The notes beneath the pieces are model-generated. The model saw only the letters and a list, made by a program, of their open reading frames with translations, did no database searches and was not told where the DNA came from. From Nocardia amamiensis NBRC 102102 (GTDB lineage: Bacteria; Actinomycetota; Actinomycetes; Mycobacteriales; Mycobacteriaceae): 48,797 bases of DNA. Below are positions 7,365 through 14,899 of the stretch, piece after piece (within the stretch, counting starts at the first letter, position 1; each line of letters begins with the position of its first letter). A program made the position numbers and the translations under genes. The DNA lies in NCBI RefSeq assembly GCF_001612745.1, contig NZ_BDBA01000100.1:1-48797 (forward strand). The letters run 5' to 3'.

Positions 7365-8513
7365 TCAGCAGTCCGGTTGCAGCGGGTAACACGGCCGGGC
7401 GGTGTGCGCGGTCGTCGGCGGAACCTCCGCCTGCGCCGGAGCAACCGCAGGCGCAGGCATGGCCGGTGCCTCGGTCACCGATGTGACCTCCGGGCGGCCA
7501 GTGGAATCGTGGCTGTGCGGATGGTGGCCGCCGGCCATGTACCAGAATCCGAACACCACCAACGCCAGCGCGGCAACAGCAAGCAGCCCAGACCTCACAG
7601 GCGAGCGACCACCGTGAGGCTGGGTTCGAGCAGTCCGCGGAGGGAACGGTGGACGTTGTCCCGGCGGGGCGGGGGCCACCGGCGGCCGGTAGCCGGTCGG
7701 GGTGTAGCTGGGCCGCCAGGCGTTGTAGTGATCCTCATAGGAGGACTGCGTTCCGGTCGCCGCCGACGGCTCGACCTCGGTATCCGGGTCGGGATTCCAC
7801 GACGTGGTCGGTGCGAATGGATCCTCATCCGGCGCGAACGGATCCTCGTCATCCGAGGTCGGATCGGTCGAGGTAGTGACAGTGGCGGGGAAGCCTTGCG
7901 CGGCCAAGGCTGCCCGGTCGGTGGCCGGGTCGTTGACGCCCAGAGCGTCGAGCATCGCGCCGACCCGCGCGATGGTCCACACCGATGCGCGGAACCTGCC
8001 GCGCTGCAACCACGCGAACAACTCGTGCGGCCGATCGCCGAGCAACACATCCACACCCTTGGGCATGAACCGCTTGGGCGCCTTGTTCAACGTCACCACG
8101 GTGCCGCTCAACGGTACAACCACCACCAGCGCGGACACGAACCGCTCGGCACCGGTCACCGACGCTGTGATCGACTTCAGCGAAAACATCGCCGAACGCG
8201 CCTGATTCAGCGGATTTACATCACCGGCGCGCACATGCACCGGATCACCCGCGAAACCCGGCATCGACCAGCGGCCGTTCACCGGGCACGACAACTGTCC
8301 GCCGGTGCGGCTCAGCGTGCCCTTGACCTCGATACACACGCACACATTCGGGGTGAACACGATGAAATCGGCTTCCTGACCCCGCGCGCCCCGGCCCCGG
8401 CCCGGCACGAAGCCACCCGCGACCGCGACACCGGGCACATTGCACGAACGCAGCCAGCCGGCCACCACCTTCTCCGAATACGGCGCATCCCCTCGCTCGT
8501 TGACGACCAGCAC
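7365..8513 (-). CDS. NERD nuclease-like domain protein with membrane helix
   Basis: The N-terminal 180 residues match the NERD (nuclease-related) fold: an early E, EADF at 47-50 and CIEVKG at 60-65, the usual D...ExK core. A long Asp/Pro/Thr-rich linker (about 210-305) with DEDPFAP repeats follows, then one transmembrane helix (309-328), a His-rich patch (GGHHPHSHD) and a tail ending CYPLQPDC. This leaves the nuclease domain inside and a short tail outside. Start GTG at 8513 has AAGGGGG 7 nt upstream. 382 residues. Substrate unknown. Confidence 0.8.
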   Translation of the reverse strand: MLVVNERGDAPYSEKVVAGWLRSCNVPGVAVAGGFVPGRGRGARGQEADFIVFTPNVCVCIEVKGTLSRTGGQLSCPVNGRWSMPGFAGDPVHVRAGDVNPLNQARSAMFSLKSITASVTGAERFVSALVVVVPLSGTVVTLNKAPKRFMPKGVDVLLGDRPHELFAWLQRGRFRASVWTIARVGAMLDALGVNDPATDRAALAAQGFPATVTTSTDPTSDDEDPFAPDEDPFAPTTSWNPDPDTEVEPSAATGTQSSYEDHYNAWRPSYTPTGYRPPVAPAPPGQRPPFPPRTARTQPHGGRSPVRSGLLAVAALALVVFGFWYMAGGHHPHSHDSTGRPEVTSVTEAPAMPAPAVAPAQAEVPPTTAHTARPCYPLQPDC

Positions 8514-8711
8514 GGGTCATCCCCCTTAAAGTCGCTCGCCCCCAACCGAACAGCCGGAACGATCCATCACGTCACAACCAGAAAAACAACGAATCAACGG
8601 TAGCCCGCGCCACCGACACATGCGGCCGATCTTGTTGAACCCCAGTACGTTTCGATCGAACTGGCATTCGATCCGAGGAACCTCACACAAGCCGACTGGA
8701 AGAATCGGTGC

Positions 8712-8873
8712 ATGAGCGAACCGCAAGACACCCGCCAAACGCGCGAATCGCGTCTACACGCGCTGCGCCAGGCCCTCATCGAGGGCGAGCGCAGCGGGGA
8801 GCCCGAGCCGTTCGACTTCGAGGAATTTCTGGCCCGAAAGCGTGCACAAGTCGAAGGCGACACCGAAACCTGA
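8712..8873 (+). CDS. ParD-like antitoxin, apparently orphan
   Basis: A 53-residue protein matching the C-terminal half of ParD-type antitoxins: LHALRQALIEGERSGEPEPF followed by DFEEFLARKRA. In full-length ParD this segment wraps the ParE toxin, while an N-terminal ribbon-helix-helix binds DNA; here the N-terminus is very short. No ParE frame follows before 9103. It may be a truncated remnant, or act on a toxin elsewhere. GGAAG lies 9 nt before the ATG at 8712. Confidence 0.6.
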   Translation: MSEPQDTRQTRESRLHALRQALIEGERSGEPEPFDFEEFLARKRAQVEGDTET

Positions 8874-9085
8874 CAAATCCAGTCGGCGATTCGGTGTCAG
8901 TCGTGACGAGTCACCTACTGACACCCCCGACCGCAAAAGCCCCGACTCGGTAACTGCCGGAGAATTACTGACATGCCGTGACGAGACCCGCTGACACGAG
9001 TGACGAATCCGCAGCTCGCTCAACTGACACACATCAGTGCCGAGTCTCATCACTGAAGGTAACTTTCGAAAGCGGACATCAGAAA
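8874..9085 (+). repeat. Non-coding stretch rich in TGACAC / GTGACGA motifs
   Basis: Short motifs recur in both orientations: gtgtcagtcgtgacgag, ctactgacac, ttactgacatgccgtgacga, cgctgacacgagtgacga and aactgacacacatcag. At least five TGACAY cores and four GTGACGA-like cores lie within 170 bp, directly ahead of the recombinase operon. This is iteron- or operator-like, consistent with binding sites for a recombinase, excisionase or replication protein; the role is inferred. Confidence 0.5.
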
Positions 9086-9104
9086 CGGCTACGATCAGGG
9101 CCAT
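9086..9104 (+). promoter_or_regulatory. Leaderless promoter / 19-bp direct repeat, copy 2
   Basis: This copy of the 19-bp repeat contains the -10 box TACGAT (9090-9095) followed after 7 nt by the ATG at 9103, as expected for a leaderless transcript. It is identical to 430-448. Confidence 0.55.
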
Positions 9105-9321
9105 GTCCCTTCCGGTCCCGGCCGCCGCGCGCGCCGAATACGCCGAACTCGCCGGCCGCCACCACCCCCGCTTCCCGCCGACCCACTCCTACGCCGGCAC
9201 CAACCCCGAGCGTGGCCGTGCCGGCGATCCCGGCCACTGCGAAATCTGCGCCGCCCTTGGCCACGTCCGCGCCCACCCGAACTACGGCTGCGGCGACGTC
9301 GGTTGCACCCGCGCCCACTGA
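9103..9321 (+). CDS. Small Cys/His-rich protein upstream of recombinase
   Basis: A 72-residue protein with a C-terminal Cys/His cluster: HCEIC, H..AHPNYGC, GDVGC and RAH. This pattern could hold one or two zinc ions. The N-terminus (MSLPVPAAARAEYAELAGRH) is helical. It ends 17 nt before the recombinase start, so both probably share the leaderless promoter at 9086. A role as recombination directionality or accessory factor is possible from position only. Confidence 0.6.
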   Translation: MSLPVPAAARAEYAELAGRHHPRFPPTHSYAGTNPERGRAGDPGHCEICAALGHVRAHPNYGCGDVGCTRAH

Positions 9322-9338
9322 CCAACGTCGAGCAGCCG

Positions 9339-10406
9339 ATGACCGCCCCCGCCCACGCCTCCGGCGATCTCGTCGCGCCGTCCGCCGCGCTGCTGGATCC
9401 GGCGCTCACCGACCCCGCCGTGGCCGCGGTGCTCGCCGAACTCGACACCGTGGCCACGCGACAGATCCCCCCGCGCCCGGCCACCGCCGACGCCTACGCC
9501 AGCGACTGGCGAGCCTGGTGCCGCTTCCTCGCCGACTTCAACACCACCCTGCGCGCCGCCGATCCCAACGCGCCCGAAATCCCCGACACGGCAACCACTT
9601 ACGGGCTGTTCGTCGCCTTCGTCAGCTGGCACGAAACCCAGGGCCTGGCCCCGGCGACCATCCGCCGACGCATCTACGGCGTCGCGGTCACCCAACGCCG
9701 CCGCGGCCTCACCGTGCCCCCCGAATCCACCGCCGCCGCCCTGCGCAAAGTCGAGATCTACGAAGAGGAACTGGCCCGCACCAACCAGCCCCGCGGACGC
9801 GGCAAGGCCAAACCCGCCCAGGTCCGCCATCTACGCCGCATCAGCACCCAGCTCCCCCACGACGCACTCGCCGGAATCCGCGACCGCGCCGTCTTGCTGC
9901 TCGGCTTCGCGATCGGCTCCCGCCGCTCCGACCTCGCCGCACTCGACATCGACGACATCACCGCCGAAGACGAGGGCCTGGTGGTCCGGATCCGCTACGG
10001 CAAGACTGGCGCCCGCACCGTCGCCGTGCCCCACGGCACCCATCCCGCCACCTGCCCGGTCCGCGCCGTCCTCGCCTGGATCAGCGAACTCGGCGACGCT
10101 GGAGTCCGAGTCGGCCCGCTGTTCTCGCCCATCGACCGCCACGGCAACCCCCGCCCCGGGAAACGGCTGTCCCCGCGCGCCATCGGCGAGATCATCACCC
10201 GCACCACCGACCGCGCCGAGATCGGCCACCGCTACACCGGGCACAGCCTGCGCTCCGGCATGGCCACCGAGTCCCGCCGCGCCGGCCACGACGTGAAAAC
10301 CATCGCGGCCCAAGGGGGCTGGAAAGAGAACAGTGCTGTCCTCTACGGCTATATGCACATCGTTGATCGATGGGGGGACAACGCCCTCCAGGGCATCGGG
10401 CTCTAG
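9339..10406 (+). CDS. Tyrosine recombinase / integrase
   Basis: Site-specific recombinase of the phage-integrase fold, 355 residues. The N-terminal core-binding domain covers about residues 40-145. Catalytic residues are visible: R195 (GSRRSDL), K222 (YGKTG), H302 and R305 (GHSLRSG), W328 (GGWKEN) and the nucleophile Tyr, probably Y338 (VLYGYMH). All are present, so it should be active. The start at 9339 has GAGCAG upstream; a longer start at 9303 would overlap the preceding gene. Fragments closely related to it lie at 12287-12332 and 13354-13418. Confidence 0.9.
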   Translation: MTAPAHASGDLVAPSAALLDPALTDPAVAAVLAELDTVATRQIPPRPATADAYASDWRAWCRFLADFNTTLRAADPNAPEIPDTATTYGLFVAFVSWHETQGLAPATIRRRIYGVAVTQRRRGLTVPPESTAAALRKVEIYEEELARTNQPRGRGKAKPAQVRHLRRISTQLPHDALAGIRDRAVLLLGFAIGSRRSDLAALDIDDITAEDEGLVVRIRYGKTGARTVAVPHGTHPATCPVRAVLAWISELGDAGVRVGPLFSPIDRHGNPRPGKRLSPRAIGEIITRTTDRAEIGHRYTGHSLRSGMATESRRAGHDVKTIAAQGGWKENSAVLYGYMHIVDRWGDNALQGIGL

Positions 10407-10527
10407 GTAGGTCCTTTGGGGCGAATTTCCCAGTGCCGCAGGCCAACTCGACTAAGTCAATGCTACCGCCCGCGGATCGCTCAGGAACACGATGGCCGCC
10501 GATCCAACGAGGGCTACTCTCGGGTCT

Positions 10528-10908
10528 ATGTCCGTGAACTTCCCGCCGACGCCGGGTCTGGACGGTACCTACTCGGATGCATGTGTTCGTTGCTTGCAGG
10601 GGACCGATGCCGGCGTAGCCTTCGAGGGCAGCGCGGAGTGGGTGGTAGCGGGTCTGGTCAGCTTGGGAATATCACTGGACCAGGCGGTGGCGATGCTGGG
10701 CTGGACCGACGGCTCCGTGCCGAGCGGGAAGATCAACGGTGCCGATCCGTGTCTGCGGCGCATGCGCGGCCATTCCCGGCATCCCGGCGGGCCTACCGGA
10801 ACTCGGCCTGCCGGTCGTCGGCCAGCCATAGAACCGAAGCCAATGGCGAACTTTCCGAAACAACGGCCCCGGCGGGAGGATGAGGGTCATGGCCACGACC
10901 GTGCGTGA
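10528..10908 (+). CDS. Hypothetical protein
   Basis: A 126-residue protein starting MSVNFPPTPGLDG. It has a CVRC pair near residue 20 and a helical middle (VVAGLVSLGISLDQAVAMLG), then a Pro/Arg-rich tail that may be partly spurious. The ATG at 10528 is 7 nt after a TACTCT -10 box (10515-10520), a leaderless layout. Its end overlaps the next gene by 20 nt. No known function. Confidence 0.55.
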   Translation: MSVNFPPTPGLDGTYSDACVRCLQGTDAGVAFEGSAEWVVAGLVSLGISLDQAVAMLGWTDGSVPSGKINGADPCLRRMRGHSRHPGGPTGTRPAGRRPAIEPKPMANFPKQRPRREDEGHGHDRA

Positions 10909-11125
10909 CATTCTGGACCGGGCGCGCAGAATCCATACCGCGCACGCCACTGGTGACCAGGACACGGTGACCACTCTGCTCGCCGAGCTGTACAGCAGCG
11001 ACGGCGTCGCCGGCGTGACAGCGGCCATGCGCTTCATAGATGTGGTGAACGCCGTGACCGCCGAGGCTGCGGCGCTGGAACCCGGGTCATGGGCGCTGCG
11101 TGTGGAGCCGGCCAGCCCCCGCTGA
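10889..11125 (+). CDS. Small helical hypothetical protein
   Basis: A 78-residue protein, MATTVRDILDRARRIHTAHA onward, almost all helix. GGGAGG (9 nt upstream) supports the ATG at 10889; another ATG at 10880 is possible. It overlaps the preceding gene in another frame. Length and composition resemble small plasmid or phage proteins of the 'HTAHATGD' type; no function is assigned. Confidence 0.55.
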   Translation: MATTVRDILDRARRIHTAHATGDQDTVTTLLAELYSSDGVAGVTAAMRFIDVVNAVTAEAAALEPGSWALRVEPASPR

Positions 11126-11169
11126 TCGCTCCCGGGCCGTCCCGCCCGCCTGGATTCGAGGGCGGAGTG

Positions 11170-11397
11170 TCAGACGATGGGGGCGGCGAAGGTATCTGCG
11201 GCGGCCTCGAGGAAAGGGCCGATCTCGGTGCCGGCGGCCGTGCGTCGCTCGCCCTCCGGGGTGATCAGCGAGGCTACCCACCCCGTGGGCTCGGCGTACT
11301 GCAAGAGCAGGTCTACCCCTGGTGTGAGTTCGAGCCGGTCGGCGGCGTCGCGCTGGGCCCTGGTGAGGCCCAGCATCATGTCCGTGATATCGGTCAT
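11170..11397 (-). CDS. Small hypothetical protein
   Basis: A 75-residue protein starting MTDITDMMLGLTRAQRDAAD. GGAAG lies 7 nt before the ATG at 11397. Contains a helix followed by short strands (LLLQYAEPTGWVASLITPEG). No domain recognised. It is convergent with the gene ending at 11125. Confidence 0.5.
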   Translation of the reverse strand: MTDITDMMLGLTRAQRDAADRLELTPGVDLLLQYAEPTGWVASLITPEGERRTAAGTEIGPFLEAAADTFAAPIV

Positions 11398-11579
11398 TGG
11401 ATCGCTTCCGGTCGTCGTCGCCCCGCCGCGGTGCGCGGAGTCGGGGCCGCCGCCCCACCGTAGACTCTCACAACCTCCGGGCGTGAACGAATTCGCAGAG
11501 GCGCGATATGGCTGGACGTGCGCGCGTCCGAGCAACATAGTGAATAGTTGTGCGAGTCAACGTCCGTCACAGTCAAAGC

Positions 11580-12149
11580 GTGAGCGAATCCATTCGGTAT
11601 CTGATCCGGCTCGGTGGCGGGTTGATCGTCGCGGGATCGCCGTCGGTGATGTGTTGTGCCAACCCCGTGTACGAGCCGGCCGACGAACTCACCGAGGACT
11701 TCGCCCGCGGTGCCGCCACAACGATCGATCTCGCGCGCCAGCTGTGGTTCGGACACGGCCAGCCACGACGTCCCACCTATTCCACCGGGCCCGACGGCAC
11801 TCAGACTCGCACGGGATCGGTCCCTTATCAGGCGTGGGCGTGCTCGATTTCCTGGGAAGTCGGTTCACGGCCGGATCCATGGCCCGAGCACCGCTGGAAC
11901 GCGGCGGCGGACCAGTTCATGGACGAGATGGGCTTCAATCCTCGGGAGCCGGTAGTCCAGGTTGTCGACGGAGAGGAGTACACGATCACACCCCAGGCAG
12001 AGTGGTTGGGGGTGCTGTTCGACGACAGCCGCCGGGTCTGTTTGCATCTGGTGGCATCGCCAGTTCGCTACGACGGCGCGGTGGTCTCACGCTGGCAGGA
12101 CTACCGGCGTGCACAGCACGCCGCCCATGCCGTATTCGGCGAGAGCTGA
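11580..12149 (+). CDS. Hypothetical protein
   Basis: A 189-residue acidic protein. The GTG at 11580 (VSESIRYLIRL) is preferred but has no strong ribosome site; an ATG at 11550 is the alternative. It contains tryptophan-rich segments (PYQAWACSISWEV, PEHRWNAAADQFMDEMGF) and VSRWQDYRRAQHAAHAVF at the end. No domain recognised. Its upstream region runs divergently to the gene starting at 11397. Confidence 0.55.
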   Translation: MSESIRYLIRLGGGLIVAGSPSVMCCANPVYEPADELTEDFARGAATTIDLARQLWFGHGQPRRPTYSTGPDGTQTRTGSVPYQAWACSISWEVGSRPDPWPEHRWNAAADQFMDEMGFNPREPVVQVVDGEEYTITPQAEWLGVLFDDSRRVCLHLVASPVRYDGAVVSRWQDYRRAQHAAHAVFGES

Positions 12150-12471
12150 CGGTGTGCGGGCGACGATCGTCGTCGTCATCCTGCACCCGGCTTCGGTGCC
12201 TGCAAAGCGGAGCGCCGCTGCCGAGCACCATGTAGACACTCCCTGTGGTGATGTTCTCGAGTGGGATCCGATCGGGACGGAAGGACGTCGACCGATGGGG
12301 GCTACAACGCGCTCCAAGGCGTCGGCCTCTAGCGCCAGAGCTAGGATGAATTGCTCTGTGCTACAGGGTATTTCGATAGCTCATTGATAGCGCGATGTTA
12401 CTCGGATCGGACCGGATCGGTGCGGATATCTGCTGGGTCGGAACCAGTCGCGTTCGAGGATGATAATCGCC
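12150..12471. other. Gene-free stretch with recombinase relic and promoter region
   Basis: No convincing gene is present. It holds the recombinase C-terminal relic (12287-12332). The part from 12360 is locally AT-richer (gctcattgatagcg...) and leads to a GATAAT box just before the acetyltransferase start, so it is probably that gene's promoter region. Confidence 0.45.
12287..12332 (+). pseudogene. Relic of tyrosine recombinase C-terminus
   Basis: The segment aligns base by base with the last 45 nt of the intact recombinase (10362-10406), with about 38 of 46 positions identical and one added base. Dropping one G gives VDRWGYNALQGVGL and a TAG, matching VDRWGDNALQGIGL of the intact gene. Nothing upstream continues the match well. 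It is the tail of an older sister gene. Confidence 0.75.
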
Positions 12472-12978
12472 ATGGATATCGAGTCGGTCCGCATCTACCA
12501 GCTCGGCCCTGACGACTGGCACCGCTTCCGCCGCATTCGGCTGCTGGCCCTCGCCGAGGCCCCCTACGCCTTCGGCTCCACCCTGGCCCAGGCACGGGCC
12601 CGCACCGACCAGGACTGGCGAGACCTGCTCGCCGCCCGCACCCAGTTTCTCGGCACCGCAGGCGATCACGATCTCGGTACTGTCGGCGCAATCGCGGAAA
12701 ACAATGTCGCACACCTGATCTCGATGTGGGTTTCCCCCGAGGCACGCGGCACCGGTATGGCCGACCTCCTCGTCCGCTCGGTCATCGACTGGGCCACCGC
12801 CAGCGGTTACCCCGGTATCCGCCTGGAGGTCTCCGACGGCAACGCAACCGCCGAACGCCTCTATCACCGCCACGGTTTCCGCCGCACCGGCGTCACAGGA
12901 GCCATCTCCCGCGAAGATCCGCGCCCGGAATTCGAAATGCGGCTTACGCTACCGGCGAACCCAACCCCTAGCGCCTAG
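12472..12978 (+). CDS. GNAT-family N-acetyltransferase
   Basis: A 168-residue protein with an intact GNAT fold: ISMWVSPEARGTGMADLLV is motif A with the RGTGMA acetyl-CoA loop, and ATAERLYHRHGFRRTG is motif B. The N-terminus (SVRIYQLGPDDWHRFRRIR) is typical for full-length members. The ATG at 12472 is favoured; 12460 also fits. A GATAAT box lies 4 nt before it. Substrate (small molecule or protein N-terminus) cannot be told. Confidence 0.85.
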   Translation: MDIESVRIYQLGPDDWHRFRRIRLLALAEAPYAFGSTLAQARARTDQDWRDLLAARTQFLGTAGDHDLGTVGAIAENNVAHLISMWVSPEARGTGMADLLVRSVIDWATASGYPGIRLEVSDGNATAERLYHRHGFRRTGVTGAISREDPRPEFEMRLTLPANPTPSA

Positions 12979-13064
12979 TGAAGATCGCTGGTCAGCGCAG
13001 GAACCACCGAATACCGCAGAACTCGAATACATGCACTTCACCGGTCTCCCCCCAGCCGTCGGCG

Positions 13065-13271
13065 TTACAGCTTCTCTGAACGCCCGTACCAACGCAGTGC
13101 CGCGTACCCGGTCGCGATGCACGCGACGACGGCGATGCTGATTGCCAGGCCCGCAGCGTCGGGCCGGATCGTGGTTCCCGTCGTCGCGATACCCAGGAGG
13201 GACGCGAGGCAGGGCAGCCCGACAGCGGCCCCGGCCAGCAGGAGATCAGCGCGGCGCGTGCGACCGGTCAT
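13065..13271 (-). CDS. Small two-helix membrane protein
   Basis: A 68-residue protein with two hydrophobic helices (LLLAGAAVGLPCLASLLGIA and LAISIAVVACIATGYAALRW) and a basic end (YGRSEKL). GGAAGGG is upstream of the ATG at 13271 at a longish distance. It could be a small holin-like or regulatory membrane protein; no family recognised. Confidence 0.5.
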   Translation of the reverse strand: MTGRTRRADLLLAGAAVGLPCLASLLGIATTGTTIRPDAAGLAISIAVVACIATGYAALRWYGRSEKL

Positions 13272-13353
13272 CCGATGAGCATCCCTTCCTAGTGGTCGCC
13301 CAGCATCAACCAGGGCGCCCGACCTTTCGGGGGCGGCCCCGAACATTCGGACC

Positions 13354-13418
13354 CTGGCCGCACTCGGCATCGACGACAACACCACCGAGGGCGAGGGCCT
13401 GGTGGTCCGGCTCCGCTA
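13354..13418 (+). pseudogene. Relic of tyrosine recombinase catalytic domain
   Basis: The segment reads LAALGIDDNTTEGEGLVVRLR then TAA, against LAALDIDDITAEDEGLVVRIRYG of the intact recombinase (coding about 9940-10005). Nucleotide identity is high, roughly 88% by eye. The stop falls where the intact gene has Tyr, and the match ends there. Unlike the 12287 relic it derives from mid-gene, so the old copy has been rearranged. Confidence 0.75.
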
Positions 13419-13425
13419 AAGGCGG

Positions 13426-13782
13426 CTAGGCGGAGTGCGGAAGGTTGCGCAACGCCTGAACCGCCTCGTCGACGGTGATCAGCTGCCGCTCCGGGTGCTC
13501 GGTTACCTCGAGCTGGTGATCTACCCATACGCGCAGCAGGCTGGACACGTCGGTGCCACGCGCCTTCGCCAGCTCGGCGAGCTTGTCCCGCTGGGCCTTG
13601 GAGAATCGCACAGTTGTCGGGATCAGCCCTGCGGACTCCACCTCGGCCGCGTCCGGCACGGGCAGCTCGGACACGTCGGCCGGTTCGCTGCTGCGGACCA
13701 GCTTCCCGGACAGGAAGTCGCCCATCAGGTCGGCGTCGTCGGCCTGGGCGGTCAGTTCCTCGATTCGGCGTTCAGTGCTCAT
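13426..13782 (-). CDS. Ribbon-helix-helix antitoxin-like protein
   Basis: A 118-residue protein. An acidic N-terminal half (DDADLMGDFLSGKL) precedes a CopG/Arc-type ribbon-helix-helix at about residues 64-100: IPTTVRFSKAQRDKLAELAK then GTDVSSLLRVWVDHQL. Such proteins bind operator DNA as dimers and neutralise a toxin. It overlaps the upstream gene by ATGA, the layout of BrnT-BrnA-like pairs with toxin first and antitoxin second. Whether it is a true antitoxin is inferred. Confidence 0.7.
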   Translation of the reverse strand: MSTERRIEELTAQADDADLMGDFLSGKLVRSSEPADVSELPVPDAAEVESAGLIPTTVRFSKAQRDKLAELAKARGTDVSSLLRVWVDHQLEVTEHPERQLITVDEAVQALRNLPHSA

Positions 13783-14060
13783 TGCTGTGCCTCCCAAACG
13801 GTGTATTCGGCGTTCTCGTCCACCTCGAGGGGCCGAGCTGCGTAGATCAGCCACTCCCACCGATCTACCTGGATCACCACCACCGCGACGGCGCGGGCCT
13901 CCGTCGTGCGGCCGAAGATCTGGAGCACCTGGGCGTCAACCTTCGACTCGATCCGCTGCGGCCACCGCCGCGGATACGCCAGCGCTTGCAGGACCTCGGC
14001 TTTCGTGACGTCGTGAAGGTACACCGACTCGCCAACGTCGTCGCGAAAGTGATAACCCAC
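13779..14060 (-). CDS. Putative toxin of a BrnT-like pair
   Basis: A 93-residue protein. Its pattern (VYLHDVTKAEVLQALAYP, then LQIFGRTTEARAVAVVVIQV and WEWLIYAARPLEVDE) resembles small RelE/BrnT-fold ribonuclease toxins, with 'H.V....' helix, central strands and a late 'YAARP'. I favour the GTG at 14060, where TATGCT ends 6 nt upstream (leaderless); an ATG at 14132 would add 24 residues. It overlaps the ribbon-helix-helix gene. The family assignment is tentative. Confidence 0.55.
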   Translation of the reverse strand: MGYHFRDDVGESVYLHDVTKAEVLQALAYPRRWPQRIESKVDAQVLQIFGRTTEARAVAVVVIQVDRWEWLIYAARPLEVDENAEYTVWEAQQ

Positions 14061-14263
14061 CTCTAGAGCATACAAGAGAATACGCCGATGATCGAGCCTA
14101 GCTGCGGGGCCGTGGCCAGGCTGAAATGGCATCCCCGTGAACCGTCACTGTGACGATTGGTCCGGCACCTTTCCCTCCGACCGAGAGCAGTCCACCACGA
14201 ACCCTGCCGTCGGGTAGTTCCATCATCTGGCCCCGGTCGCGCCCGCCCATGTACCCTCAGAGC

Positions 14264-14518
14264 ATGGCGGACCAGGACGACCACGTGAGAGTCACCGAGC
14301 TGCGCGACGAGCGCGGCCAGGTCGTACGTGTTCCGACCGCGTTGCTGCGCAGCGGGCCGCCGCCGGCGTTTTTCGATGATGAGGTACGCGAGCAGGAGGC
14401 CACCGCCGCCGCGGCGGCGCTGAGCAACTACCCGGCCGAGCAGATCGCCGAAGCACGCGCCTGGTCGCGGACCATCACTACTGGCCTCGACAACGCGATG
14501 ACCGCGGGCGCTGCGTGA
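14264..14518 (+). CDS. Putative antitoxin of a second pair
   Basis: An 84-residue acidic protein, MADQDDHVRVTELRDERGQV, then VPTALLRSGPPPAFFDDEVR and a long helix. Its stop overlaps the next start as GTGA, a typical antitoxin-then-toxin order. TACCCT (14252-14257) lies 6 nt before the ATG, a leaderless layout. No exact family is recognised; the role follows from size, charge and coupling. Confidence 0.55.
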   Translation: MADQDDHVRVTELRDERGQVVRVPTALLRSGPPPAFFDDEVREQEATAAAAALSNYPAEQIAEARAWSRTITTGLDNAMTAGAA

Positions 14519-14899
14519 GCGCGACTGCTGACCATACACTTCTCGCCCACCTCGCCTCCCTCCCCGTCTACGGGGAAGTGCTGCTCGACGACTTCCGTCA
14601 GCAGAAGCGCATCTTGGTGGTGCCCACAGAGGCCCTGGCACTGGCAGCCCGCATTGCCGGAGACGACAGCGCGCACCTGTCCATGCTGTTGCAGCGGGCC
14701 CGCCACCGTGAAATGGTCCGAACTCGATCCCGCGAGCGCGTTGCACCTCGGCCAGCACGTCCCGGTGCTCGATCACCTGTCCGAATGGCCGATCGTCGCG
14801 CCGGTCGTCTGGGCCGCCCAACAACATGACATCCCCGTGCTGACCCGGCGCCCCGACCTGTACGACGGCCATCGCGTCATGGTCGTCCAGGCACCCTGA
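14515..14899 (+). pseudogene. PIN-like toxin partner, split by a frameshift
   Basis: The frame from GTG 14515 (VLLDDFRQQKRILVVPTEAL, then LSMLLQR) loses protein character after the cgggcccg run at 14694-14701. The next frame then reads ATVKWSELDPASALHLG...WPIVAPVVWAAQQHDIPVLT, then LYDGHRVMVV to a stop at 14897-14899. Removing one base joins them into about 127 residues. The layout (early acidic pair, 'VVWAAQQHDIPVLTRRPDLY') resembles actinobacterial PIN-domain RNase-like toxins. As it stands the toxin would be truncated and probably inactive, unless the shift is a sequencing error. Confidence 0.6.

Noticed and set aside
8978..10366. 462-codon plus-strand frame, extremely Arg/Pro-rich
   Set aside because: Overlaps the tyrosine recombinase in another frame; the composition is that of a shifted GC-rich frame.
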